Shown here piece by piece: positions 24,901-35,633 of a DNA stretch of 64,000 bases. Under the pieces are notes generated by a model. That model saw only the letters and a program-made list of their open reading frames with translations, was not told the origin of the DNA and made no database searches. This DNA comes from Mytilisepta virgata (Eukaryota > Mollusca > Bivalvia > Mytilida > Mytilidae), in NCBI GenBank assembly GCA_028015205.1, contig CM051517.1, positions 47,255,135-47,319,134 of the forward strand, given 5' to 3'. Position numbers and translations under genes: made by a program. How positions within the stretch are numbered: position 1 is the first letter of the stretch; every line of letters starts with the position of its first letter.

Positions 24901-27900
24901 GCCTTGCCACTACAGACGTACGTACGGACTGTATTACATGATCCCCCCGCTTTCGCTAAGCGGGGGGATAACGAGCCCCTGTGGCTAAACTGAATGCAGG
25001 TTCAAATTGAATAAAACAAAAGCCAAATTTTAAAATGTAAGTATTGCATATACCCCCCAAGTGCAAACGATAGGTTTTACTGAATTATTTTAAAGTGAGA
25101 TCTTTAAGGAATTTTACATTGTGCAAAGATAAACTATGATAAATGCAGGATATATTTTTCCATTTTATGGAATCATGATGTAAAGTGAAATGTAACATTT
25201 GACGTTGTATAGATTAAGAATCAAGAAATCGGAAGAAATTAGATTGTTATATGAAAAACGCAGCAATCGGAGATTGCACATCCCCCCGCTCCCAGCAAAG
25301 TCGGAATGCACAAAGTCTGAACCCCTCATAATTTCAAATTGCATAACTTGTAATTTTGTAAATGAGGGGGGTGGGGCCGACCCCCGGGGATGACCATTCA
25401 ACTGGTCTGGTCATGCCCACTAAGAATATATATGGTTTAGGAGTGGGGATCTCAACTGTTTTTGAGATAACTTGTAATTTTGTAAATGAGGGGGGTGGGG
25501 CCGACCCCCCGGGGATGACCATTCAACTGGTCTTGTCATGCCCACTAAGAATATATATGGTTTAGGGGTGGGGATCTCAACTGTTTTAGAGATAACTTGT
25601 AATTTTCTAAATTAGGGGGGTGGGGCCGACCCCCGGGGATGACCATTAAACTTGTCTTGTCATGCCCACTAAGAATATATATGGTTTAGGGGTGGGGATC
25701 TTAACTGTTTTTGAGATATCTTGTAATTTTCCAAATGAGGGGGGTGGGGCTGACCCCCGGGGTGACCATGTAACTCGTCTTTAAATGTGGAATAAAAATA
25801 TATATGGTTAAGGGGTGGGGATATGAACTGATCTTACCATATTTTGAGATTTTACATATTAGGGTGTAGCCCCACCCCCCGGGCAAAAATCAAAATTCCG
25901 AAACCTTTGGCACAGACAACTCTTCAAGTGTTACTAGTGTACCTAATTTCATGTTTCTATCTTCTACGGTGTAGGAGGAGTTCTTGGACAATCGTTTTTA
26001 GACATTTTTTAACTCCTTAGGGCATTGCCCCTAGGGGCGGGACCAAAATTTTGATACCCTCTTTCAACTTGGGAAAGGCAATATAAGTAGTGACATAAGT
26101 TCCAATATCCTAGCTTTAACACTTTTGGAGATATCTCCATTTATTGGATATCGCGAAATTCGTTTTTCGCTCATAATTTGGCCCCAAGGGGTCGAATTCC
26201 AATTTTAAGGGGTCTATTCCCTAGTGGGTCATATACTCTTCCATGATGCCAAATTTCAAGTTTCTATCTTTTACCGTTTCAGAGATATGCCTTGCCACTA
26301 CAGACGTACGTACGGACTGTATTACATGATCCCCCCGCTTTCGCTAAGCGGGGGGATAACGAGCCCCTGTGGCTAAACTGAATGCAGGTTCAAATTGAAT
26401 AAAACAAAAGCCAAATTTTAAAATGTAAGTATTGCATATACCCCCCAAGTGCAAACGATAGGTTTTACTGAATTATTTTAAAGTGAGATCTTTAAGGAAT
26501 TTTACATTGTGCAAAGATAAACTATGATAAATGCAGGATATATTTTTCCATTTTATGGAATCATGATGTAAAGTGAAATGTAACATTTGACGTTGTATAG
26601 ATTAAGAATCAAGAAATCGGAAGAAATTAGATTGTTATATGAAAAACGCAGCAATCGGAGATTGCACATCCCCCCGCTCCCAGCAAAGTCGGAATGCACA
26701 AAGTCTGAACCCCTCATAATTTCAAATTGCATAACTTGTAATTTTGTAAATGAGGGGGGTGGGGCCGACCCCCGGGGATGACCATTCAACTGGTCTGGTC
26801 ATGCCCACTAAGAATATATATGGTTTAGGAGTGGGGATCTCAACTGTTTTTGAGATAACTTGTAATTTTGTAAATGAGGGGGGTGGGGCCGACCCCCCGG
26901 GGATGACCATTCAACTGGTCTTGTCATGCCCACTAAGAATATATATGGTTTAGGGGTGGGGATCTCAACTGTTTTAGAGATAACTTGTAATTTTCTAAAT
27001 TAGGGGGGTGGGGCCGACCCCCGGGGATGACCATTAAACTTGTCTTGTCATGCCCACTAAGAATATATATGGTTTAGGGGTGGGGATCTTAACTGTTTTT
27101 GAGATATCTTGTAATTTTCCAAATGAGGGGGGTGGGGCTGACCCCCGGGGTGACCATGTAACTCGTCTTTAAATGTGGAATAAAAATATATATGGTTAAG
27201 GGGTGGGGATATGAACTGATCTTACCATATTTTGAGATTTTACATATTAGGGTGTAGCCCCACCCCCCGGGCAAAAATCAAAATTCCGAAACCTTTGGCA
27301 CAGACAACTCTTCAAGTGTTACTAGTGTACCTAATTTCATGTTTCTATCTTCTACGGTGTAGGAGGAGTTCTTGGACAATCGTTTTTAGACATTTTTTAA
27401 CTCCTTAGGGCATTGCCCCTAGGGGCGGGACCAAAATTTTGATACCCTCTTTCAACTTGGGAAAGGCAATATAAGTAGTGACATAAGTTCCAATATCCTA
27501 GCTTTAACACTTTTGGAGATATCTCCATTTATTGGATATCGCGAAATTCGTTTTTCGCTCATAATTTGGCCCCAAGGGGTCGAATTCCAATTTTAAGGGG
27601 TCTATTCCCTAGTGGGTCATATACTCTTCCATGATGCCAAATTTCAAGTTTCTATCTTTTACCGTTTCAGAGATATGCCTTGCCACTACAGACGTACGTA
27701 CGGACTGTATTACATGATCCCCCCGCTTTCGCTAAGCGGGGGGATAATAAAGATGGAGATGCAACTGAATCGCCTCCCAGACATACCCGTGTTGTAAAAA
27801 TTACTGAAGACTGCTCGTATTTTATTCGACAGTACAAACATATGTCTCCACAAATTAAACATTTTCATATCTACATGATTGGTTAATATCGAAAATGATC

Positions 27901-28058
27901 AATATATAATTATGAAATCTGGTTTAATAATAATAGTGCAAAACTATAAAATAATTCATAGTCAAAATGTTATGACATATACACTTACCAAAAGCACTAA
28001 ACAACTCATCTATATTTTCCTCTGAGACGACTTTCCACTTTCCTTGAAACTGTGACAT
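21811..28058 (-). CDS. fatty-acid-binding protein, 5' part (exons 1-2)
   Basis: This is an intracellular lipid-binding protein of the FABP/CRABP family, a cytosolic beta-barrel carrier of fatty acids or retinoids (family knowledge). Exon 1 (28058 down to 27989) gives MSQFQGKWKVVSEENIDE and so on. Exon 2 (21989 down to 21811) gives the hallmark IRVDGDEYRVKT and STEVTFKLGVQF strands. Together they code for 83 residues. The exon lengths (70 and 179 nt), the phase-1 first intron and the phase-0 second intron match the four-exon FABP gene plan. The usual exons 3 and 4, about 50 residues including the C-terminal arginine/tyrosine ligand motif, were not found in the remaining 21.8 kb. They lie off the window, are too diverged for me to see, or are lost. 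The subfamily cannot be assigned. Confidence 0.85.
22626..22746. repeat. inverted repeat (36 bp arms) in FABP intron 1
   Basis: The arms TCCTCATTTGAGGTAGACAT and onward (22626-22661) and their inverse (22711-22746) flank a 49 bp loop, with very few mismatches. The outer 12 bases are themselves palindromic. Confidence 0.7.
22806..22970. repeat. two-copy tandem repeat, 106 bp period
   Basis: TACGCAGTTGTCTCCCTTGC begins at 22806 and again at 22912. Both are followed by GATGTTTGGAGGTGAACAAT after a short gap. The GTGAACAATA(G/T) word occurs a third time between them. Confidence 0.65.
23306..24970 (-). mobile_element. family 2 repeat, copy A (124 bp core)
   Basis: Read on the - strand it starts with a hairpin head, ATCCCCCCGCTTAGCG then CGGGGGGAT (right end). 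It then has a short GTCCGTACGT tract and a long GC-rich body with about five 124 bp units. Each unit carries GAGATCCCCACCCCTAAACC and a GGGGGTCGGCCCC block. It ends in GAGCGGGGGGATGTGC, a GCAATC..GATTGC stem-loop and GCGTTT. Copy A alone has an extra 170 bp at 23640-23810. It lies in FABP intron 1. Confidence 0.75.
25255..26357 (-). mobile_element. family 2 repeat, copy B
   Basis: Same head and tail as copy A but with fewer core units and without the long left segment. It forms one unit of the 1388 bp tandem duplication. The apparent short proteins read from it (for example repeated GGGADPPG) are translations of the repeat, not genes. Confidence 0.75.
26643..27745 (-). mobile_element. family 2 repeat, copy C
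   Basis: This copy appears identical to copy B at a constant 1388 bp offset and lies nearest to FABP exon 1, about 240 bp away. Its head hairpin is at 27717-27745. Confidence 0.75.
27989..28058 (-). CDS. FABP exon 1
   Basis: It codes 23 residues plus one base, from the ATG at 28058-28056 to a consensus donor TTTG|GTAAGTG. The GKWK(V/L)VSSEN-like N-terminus is the family signature. Confidence 0.87.
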
Positions 28059-28124
28059 GTTAACTGCTTGGCTCCAAAGCAAACACTGATCACTGAGTTG
28101 ATCAGATAAATTTTAAACCCACCT

Positions 28125-28132
28125 GCATATAA
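28125..28132 (-). promoter_or_regulatory. possible TATA-like box of the FABP gene
   Basis: TTATATGC on the - strand lies about 67 bp upstream of the FABP ATG. The spacing suits a short 5' UTR, but similar strings are common in this AT-rich DNA. Confidence 0.2.
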
Positions 28133-28815
28133 TCATTCCACAATCTAAAAAATTTACATCGTATCTGCGTATTAAGTATAGGCTGTGGCCATCAGAGATA
28201 AAGAATTTTTCCCAAAAATTATAAGTTATAAGTTTATTTAGCATTTTGCGTCCCTAAGGACCAATTTATACATACAAAACAAAAAATCAAACATCAATGA
28301 ACATTAACAAATAATGATGGAATTTTTTTCTTGTTGCAGTAATGGACATTTATGTTATCTCCATGAAAGCCAATAGGCCAACAGTGAAATGACCAAATGC
28401 AATGTATATAGTCGAAGCATTCTATAGTAAATCTCAATTTAAAAATAGAAGGAAAGCTAGTGATATGGGTATTGTGTGCAACAGCTTTTTGAAAAATAAA
28501 ACTTCGCATATAAATATCTAAACAAATTAAATGCCGCTTACATTTATGTATAGTTAGTTACAGCAAGAGTTTATCACTTAAACTGTTAGCTTTATCCAAG
28601 TTTTTTTTTATGGCGGTGATCTTACGCCTGACGTCTCTACCGGACATATGCAACGATTTCGGTCATAATTAAGTTAGGTAACTCTGTTTAGACTTATCAA
28701 CTGGTTACCCAATTATCGTGTACTGGTCCCGTTCATGCCAGACATTTATCGTACGTCAATAACTTGCTCCTCGTCTTCACTTTAAAAAACTTTTCGTTTG
28801 AAATATATATGGCAT

Positions 28816-30986
28816 GCCGTTCTCGTCAAAAGTATGGGAATAAAATGTGATGTAAAATTACACACTCAAAATGTTTATTCCGCACTCAAAATTTCTAATT
28901 ACACACTCAAAATTTTTATTACGCACTCAAAATTTTTATTACACACTAGGAATATATTAATGCACACATTTGTTTTTATTCCGCACTAGGATTTCAAACA
29001 TGCACAAGAAATTGCTAAATTGTACATAGAACGCACTCAAATATCGGAATTACACACTCAAAATTGTGCGCAATTTTTACGCGCAGAAATCATAAATATT
29101 CATGTCCTATGACTAGGTCAACAGATCGTCTTGGTGTTTTCTGCGATTTAGGGGACGACCATTTGATATTCTGGTGGGGGCCAGGAGGATTTTGAAAATA
29201 AATAACTCAGCCTTGATAATAACAAAAATGAATGGTTTGTTCTGTGGTAGTTTGAAAATAAATAACCTCACCTACAATGTATTGAAAATAAATAACTCGG
29301 CAGGTCTTTTAAACCATTTTATAAATGCATGTTTTAAAGCATGAGATGGCACCAGATTCTACCAAAATTCGTCTTTTTTCATATTTTTTTCGGGAAAAAC
29401 TTCCCAATATATAAACTACACCATATATAAATATTAATGTTTTTGAAATGTCTGAAAATGGGTTTCATTTCACTTCAGGTATATTGTCTCAACGGGCGTA
29501 CGCCCCCCCCCCCCCCCCCCCCCGCCTTTAAAAAAAAAAACTATCGTAATATGCCTATATTGTATTGAATATGGCAATTTATCATATTCATTAATTCAAC
29601 ACATAATCTGATTTCTTTAAAAGACTATTGAAATGTTAAGTAACGCCTTATACCCTAGAATTTGGAATTTCTCATTATTGGTCTACTGCTGTTAAGATCC
29701 ATCCAATCATTTTAATATACCATAGACAATTAATGGAGAGAATTCGGCATAAAAAATATCAAACGCTGAAACTTTAACTATAAAATATACATGCTCCAAG
29801 TTCGGAACCGTTACATTAGTGCATTTCACAATTATTTTATGTTTTTTAGCCAAAAAAAGTCCAAAAAAATTTTTATTATACGCCTCCCCTTTCAAATATC
29901 CTGGAAACTCCCCTGATTTTCCTTTCTCCTTTACTTTAAACAGAGCAATGCACAATACAACATGAATGTATAAGCATGCATTATAAACATTGCATATTTC
30001 TATTTGCACCTACAATTCAGTTTCTTGATTTTGCAGTTAAGAACTGGGTGCACAGATTTATGGCAATGGTGGCCATTTTTGTGCTTGCACCAAACACAAT
30101 AACAAATAGTATCTTTATGATGGTCTTAAAGTGCTGGACAGGGACAGCTGAGACTGCAAGGTGGAACAGCCAAAATTCCGAACAGATACAACCTTGACTA
30201 TGTTATTTATTTAAGAATAAAAACATGAATTTAAAAATTGTGTATTTTCAAATATAAAAATATAATTGTGAAAATAAATAATCAGTCCCTTGTTTTACTG
30301 AAAATGAAAAATTATGCTTCAACGGTGCAAAAAATAAATAATCTGTCTTTATTTTCCACAAAAATAAATAACCCATCCAAAACAAATCCTCCTGCCCCCC
30401 CCCCCCCCCCCCCCCCCCAGAATATCAAATGGTCGTCCCCTTAGGATTGCACCGGAAGTATTGAATTCATTCGTAACTACTCGGCATTGCAAAATAACCA
30501 TCAAAACATGTCTATCAATGACAATGAAGATCTACAAGATTTCTTTCAATTTTTGTTGAGTGTATTCGAAAATACGACACAACTTTTGAATGTTTCTAGA
30601 CATGACAAATACTATCTTTTTCCATTCGGAATACAAAAGTTCCGAGTAAACGTTTAAAGCTTTAGAAAAACGCCGATCTACTTATGCAAATCATATCCTA
30701 TGAATATTTATGATTTCTGCGCGTAAAAATTGCGCACAATTTTGAGTGTGTAATTCCGATATTTGAGTGCGTTCTCTGTACAATTTAGCAATTTCTTGTG
30801 CATGTTTGAAATCCTAGTGCGGAATAAAAACAAATGTGTGCATTAATATATTCCTAGTGTGTAATAAAAATTTTGAGTGCGTAATAAAAATTTTGAGTGT
30901 GTAATTAGAAATTTTGAGTGCGGAATAAACATTTTGAGTGTGTAATTTTACATCACATTTATTCCCATACTTTTGACGAGAACGGC
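28816..30986 (+). mobile_element. foldback element with ~288 bp TIRs
   Basis: Inverted repeats at 28816-29103 and 30700-30986 begin GCCGTTCTCGTCAAAAGTAT. The arms are built of ~20 bp degenerate units alternating ACACACTCAAAATTTTTATT and CGCACTCAAAAT forms. A PIF-like element is inserted between the arms. No clear target duplication was seen, and no protein is recognised. Confidence 0.75.
29151..30440 (+). mobile_element. PIF/Harbinger-like non-autonomous element nested in the foldback element
   Basis: The termini GGGGACGACCATTTGATATT and its inverse are flanked by TTA on both sides (29148-29150 and 30441-30443). Just inside both ends the motif GAAAATAAATAAC recurs three to four times in direct orientation, like subterminal binding sites. 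Poly-C runs occur at 29502-29523 and 30396-30418. Open frames inside (29707-30009 on -, 29976-30197 on +) resemble no transposase I know. Confidence 0.7.
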
Positions 30987-31774
30987 TCACATGGATTAAA
31001 ATTCCAATATATGAAATTGTGACAATAATTATAACAATATGAAATTTATCACCAATTTATACAAACTGACAGAAGTACTTATACATAATCACACGGGTAT
31101 GGTGCAATTTTTTTTCTTCATTTTTTAAGTCACAAAAAGGCGATTTTTAGTAAAATTTAAGGATATTTTACTAGATATTCAAGGGTAGGGTCAGCGATTT
31201 TATCGTGTTACGCCATTAGAATATTAGGAGTTCAAGCAGTTAAATTCGAAATATTTCAAATCAAATTGGAAGTAACTTCTCTTCTACATGAACTGACACG
31301 TCCTGTAGGTTTAATAGTAATTATTAACATCGATAACGGATATGGTGACGACAGAGTACCCGTAAACAGTTTCTTTATAACTGACAACCAATGATTTTTT
31401 TTATATCAAAATTCCGTTATTTGTATTTCTTTTCACAATCAGCATTTACATTTATATATATGAATCCTAATGTAGCATAACTTGTGGGGGGCAGTCAATA
31501 TGAGAAAGAATACGGTCCTACTAAAAGAAGCCTGCCAAGGTAAATGAAGCCTGCAGAAGCCTGCAAAAGCCTGCAGGTTAATGGCTATAGGTACGTGGAA
31601 TATTTTTAAATATTATGGTAGATGAAAGTATATTATTTAATAATATCGAAAAAAAAAATGATTTTGATAAGTTTTTCGACTCTTAATCGATGATTTTCTA
31701 TTGTCGTATTTGAAGCCTGCAAAAATGCGACGCCATCTTGTTTTACCTGTGATTCGAGTTGACATGTATAGTTA

Positions 31775-32220
31775 GGGGACGACCATTTGATATTCTGGTG
31801 GGGGGCAGGAGGATTTTGAAAATAAATAACTCAGCCTTGATAATAACAAAAATGAATGGTTTATTCTGTGGTTGTTTGAAAATAAATAACCTCACCTACA
31901 ATGTATTGAAAATAAATAACTCGGCAGGTCTTTTAAACCATTTTATAAATGCATGTTTTAAAGCATGAGATGGCACCAGATTCTACCAAAATTTGTCTTT
32001 TTTCATATTTTTTTCGGGAAAAACTTCCCAAATATTTTAATAATACGTAAACTACACCATATATGAAATATTAATGTTTTTGAAATGTCTGAAAATGAGT
32101 TTCATTTCACTTGAGGTATATTGTCTCATGAACATTTACCTCACTTTATCATTTTAATATACCATAGACAATTAATGGAGAGAATTCGGCATAAAAAATG
32201 TCAAACCCTGACACTTTAAT
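31775..32220 (+). mobile_element. truncated copy of the GGGGACGACC PIF-like element
   Basis: It repeats the left part of 29151-29780, starting GGGGACGACCATTTGATATT directly after TTA. There is a deletion near 32130, where the sequence jumps to the part matching 29705-29778. The right end is missing. It sits just inside the left TIR of MULE-B, so it inserted into that element or its progenitor. Confidence 0.65.
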
Positions 32221-32570
32221 ACAGTGTATTATTTAAATACAGACTATAAGATATTCAAGGCGCAATTTCCAGAATTGGAAAGTCGCCTTCCAAACTCACT
32301 TACTACTATTCTAAATCACTTCAATTTTTTCATTTCATTTGCACACAACGTGATATTTTTTATTTAAAAAATAATAGTAGCTAATTTATAATAGTAGCTT
32401 TTTTGTTTCAAATTATTATTTGTTACATTTTTTCAAAATAGTAGCTGATTGTTTTATGTAAATATTTTGTGTATATATTTTGTTTAATATTCTGTATTTT
32501 TCACTTTTCGTATTTCTATTTATTTATTGCTTTAAAATGTCATTCCCTTGTGGAACTTGTTTTTTTTCAG

Positions 32571-32987
32571 TGTGACGGGGATAAGAACATTGCTTGTGAT
32601 AACTGCAATAAGTGGTTTCACCAGAATTGTGAAAATCTCACAAACACTAATTTTTTATTTTTGAGAAAATCTTCACTTTCATTCATTTGTTCAGGCTGCT
32701 GTTTAGATAGCTTTGGAAATTTTGATTTTTTAGCAGGTTTAAAGAGGTTAAACAACAACGGGAATTCCGTTGAAGCTGCCAAATTGGAGCTTATTTTATC
32801 CAGATTTTTGTCAAAAACACTGTCTCCACAATCTTCAGAGGTAAATAGATCTTTGGCAATAGATTCAGTAGGAACTTCACATTTGGGCAAGAATTCGACA
32901 TATTGGGCAGTGGAGACGACTGGAGATGGGAATTGTCTTTTTAATGCATCTCCATCGGAATTCAAAATTCAGAAATTCTTTCTGTAG
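32571..32987 (+). pseudogene. PHD finger-OTU protease-like fragment in MULE-B
   Basis: After an acceptor (TTTTTTTCAG ending 32570) the frame starts with a PHD-type zinc finger: CDGDKNIACDNCNKWFHQNC, then CSGC. It continues through a linker to WAVETTGDGNCLFNA, the start of an OTU-type cysteine protease domain with its D-G-N-C active-site motif. The frame then breaks at 32987, within 10 residues of that cysteine. OTU enzymes remove ubiquitin; PHD fingers often bind histone tails (family knowledge). The catalytic histidine region is absent in this frame, so the domain cannot be active as it stands. Confidence 0.7.
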
Positions 32988-33353
32988 AAATTAGATATAG
33001 GACATGTATTGAAATGATTCAGTACAAATCTTTTTATACGGACGAACACAGACATGATGGACTCTTTTTGGTTTCAAAACAATGGTAATATACCAAACGA
33101 TTGGAAAAATAATAATTGTGAGTCAATGAACCACAAAATCCAAAACTTGGGAGACTGGAAGGTGTCGAAACTTCCTGATCTGATTACCAGATTAAGGGAC
33201 ATTCACGAGTCCCAACTTATTGAGATAAGGGGTGCACTTCATGGGAGGGGTTGTTTGGTCAAATCGGTTGGTGTCTACAGTTCTACATTTTTATTACATT
33301 CAATCAACATTAAACTTAATAAAATTGTTTATTCTACAATATACGCTGGCTAA
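32981..33353 (+). pseudogene. frameshifted continuation: OTU remnant joined to transposase-like tail
   Basis: Near 32981 protein-like sequence resumes in another frame (VEIRYRTCIEMIQYKSF), resembling the segment that follows the OTU active site. From about 33054 a third stretch, in the original frame, reads KNNNCESMNHKIQNLGDWK and LPDLITRLRDIHE before a stop at 33351-33353. The NNNCESMNH motif resembles the C-terminal part of transposase-like proteins of molluscs and cnidarians (from memory). The close join suggests an internal deletion of a larger gene. Confidence 0.5.
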
Positions 33354-33625
33354 TTAACTATACATGTCAACTGGAATCTCAGGTAAAACAAGATGGCGTC
33401 GCATTTTTACAGGCTTCAAATACGACAATAGAAAATCATCGATTAAGAGTCGAAAAACTTATCAAAATCAATTTTTTTTTCGATATTATTAAATAATATA
33501 CTTTCATCTACCATAATATGTAAAAATATTCCACGTACCTATAGCCATTAACCTGCAGGCTTTTGCAGGCTTCTGCAGGCTTCATTTACCTTGGCAGGCT
33601 TCTTTTAGTAGTACCCGAAAGAATA

Positions 33626-34270
33626 GATTATTAAAATGTCAAACTTTTTATTTATTCTAACTGACAAGACCATTATATCTCTGTTTTTGTAACATGCCCT
33701 CCTAAGGCCATAACTTGTTGTTCAATAATGTTCAATGAACATAAACTTTGGAATTTTATTTTAATTTACAATTATCATTATTTTATTTTATGATATTTCT
33801 GTATTAATGAATATTATTTAAACGCATTTTTTTTTAATTTAATCTCGCAGACATTCGGTTTTTTCTTCATATATTTTGCAGCTGGTGTGGATTTACATTT
33901 TTTATAATAAAGTTTTGCAATTTAACCTTATTTGAATAACCACTTTTCAATCCTTTTAGAAAAATAAACCAGGTCTTGGAACAGAAAAATATTAAGAGAG
34001 GAATGCGGATAAGGTTCGCAATCCGCACCGTATGTTTCTAATATTAGAATCGCCTGTCAAAATGACAGATTGTCAGACTTTTCAGGTTTCGTTAATTTTA
34101 ACATTCGAAGATTTCACGACATGACCCGTTTGTTTCCTTACAATAGTAGCTTTACTGTCAGGAAGATAGGTGAGGTGTATTTTTGTTATGTTTATTTGGG
34201 TGTTGCTGATGTAGATCGCGAGAGAGGAAACATTATTAATGGTATACGTATATCGACAGGAACTGTATAT
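33626..34270. other. spacer between the two Mutator-like elements
   Basis: AT-rich DNA with a short hairpin GCGGAT..ATCCGC near 34005-34027. A 71-codon frame (34070-34285) reads into the MULE-A tip and shows no domain. Confidence 0.5.
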
Positions 34271-34860
34271 GAAGTATATGGTTAGGGGTAATATGTGTAA
34301 CCCGTACCCGTACCCAAATCCCCGTACCGAAAATACATTTTCTTGAAAATAACTACTAATTCCACATTTATATCTTCCTTTCTTGAACTGAATATAATTT
34401 TATATGTAATAAAGAAATTTACATATACAGATCTTTTGTTTGATATGTTTTTGTCTCATTATATAACAAAAACGTAATTCAGAGGGGTAAAATGTGTTAC
34501 CCAAACAAGCTAAAATGTGTGCTATTATCCCGATTAATATACAACACTTACAGTTTTGACATCTTTTAAGAAAAATATGAATGTTTATTTATTTTTTTAA
34601 GAAAAATATGAATATTTATTTATTTATTTTTTTTAAGAAAAATATAAATAAGAAAATCTATTTATTTGACAATAATATTAAAACTATTATACATTATATA
34701 ATGACATTATGTTTAGCCGGTAAACGTTTGGAATTTTTTATTATTAGGATTGTAAAATAAATAATCATAAGCAAAATTTATAATAAAAAGAGAAATTCCT
34801 ATACGCTATTTTACAAAGAGAAAAGTGACATCTCACTTGAAAAAAAAACTTTGCTGTCAG

Positions 34861-35571
34861 ACTGTTAACTATGTCCAACGATTGTTGAAGAAGCAGTTCC
34901 CAGATATCAACGGCTTTCAGTACACAGGATATGCTCTAGTTTTACAAAATGATGAATGGGGGTACTCACTTTAATTAAGAGATATACAGCCACCAAGCAT
35001 TCAGATTCACCATACTGGACACGACCATTGGATCACCTCACTTCAAGACACCAACAAAGAAATCTTCATATTAGACAGTAAAAATTTGGCCAAAAGGTTA
35101 AGCACATCTACACAGATTCAGCTGTCGGTCGTTTATCATAACAATACAAACATTTTGAAAATTAAAATACCGCCCATACAACAACAAACAAATGGAACAG
35201 ACTGTGGGGTATTTGCCATTGCAAATATAACAGAATTCTGTTTTAATAGATGTAGTGGAGATTTAGAACTACAATTCAACGAAAATGAAATGAGAGCCCA
35301 TCTTTTGCAGTGTCTAGAAAAGAATTATCTCACCCCTTTTCCCAAAAGTGTTAATAGAAAACGTAAACTTACTCTAAAGAAGAAAACCTCCGTGTTTGAT
35401 ATAGAGACAGACTGTAAAGGTTGCCGACTACCAAATATTTTTGAAGACATGGTCAAATGTGACATTTGTGAGGTGTGGATGCACTACAGCAGTGCATCCA
35501 AGTCTGCTGGAAATATTACAAAGAACAGCTTTTCTGGCGACTGTTCGTTTATATGTAGTGGTTGTAATTAA
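34861..35571 (+). pseudogene. Ulp1/SENP-like (C48) protease with C-terminal PHD finger, broken
   Basis: An exon-like frame follows a TTGCTGTCAG acceptor. It codes NYVQRLLKKQFPDINGFQ, is interrupted by TAA at 34972-34974, then continues in the same frame. The C48 catalytic set is visible: His in GHDHWI (codon 35026-35028), Asp in FILDSK (35074-35076), and Gln plus Cys in QQQTNGTDCGVFAIA (Cys codon 35203-35205). A PHD-like zinc finger closes the protein (CKGC, CDIC, VWMHYS, CSGC). The expected cysteine after WMHYS is displaced within a small inverted duplication (GGATGCACT..AGTGCATCC, 35477-35499). C48 proteases cleave SUMO-like modifiers. Transposon-borne Ulp genes are known from plant Mutator elements. 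The internal stop makes this a likely pseudogene. Confidence 0.75.
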
Positions 35572-35633
35572 CATTCTCTGCTCTATCGATCTTGTGATTT
35601 TCCCCGAAAATAGTATAAACAAACATGTTTAAT

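Larger units (their letters stand above)
24971..27745. repeat. tandem duplication, 1388 bp period, two apparently identical units
   Basis: Each unit is ~285 bp of AT-rich DNA (from CGAGCCCCTGTGGC) followed by one family 2 element. Positions 25165-26355 and 26553-27743 match without a difference that I could see. The part of copy A from about 24060 matches too, but with small differences such as one extra G near 24371, so the locus is effectively a triplication with two very young units. Confidence 0.8.
31513..33616 (+). mobile_element. Mutator-like element MULE-B with 262 bp TIRs
   Basis: Near-identical inverted repeats at 31513-31774 and 33355-33616 bound a 2104 bp unit. The 9 bp sequence GAAAGAATA occurs immediately outside both ends (31504-31512 and 33617-33625), a target-site duplication of Mutator-like size. 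The outer TIR bases read (C/G)GGT(C/A)CTACTAAAAG, and the TIRs contain several copies of CAGGCTTC. The interior holds a truncated PIF-like fragment and a broken PHD-OTU/transposase-like reading frame. It appears non-autonomous. Confidence 0.85.

Noticed and set aside
23939..27274. Many 60-78 codon frames in GC-rich DNA
   Set aside because: Both strands give repeated short peptides at 124 and 1388 bp periods; they are shadows of the family 2 cores.
28860..29045. CRISPR-like alternation of short repeats
   Set aside because: Units are degenerate, there are no unique spacers, and the same block is inverted at 30730-30960; it is the arm of a foldback element in a eukaryotic genome.
32618..32965. 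115-codon frame on -
   Set aside because: It lies antisense to the PHD-OTU frame, which has recognisable zinc-finger and active-site motifs.
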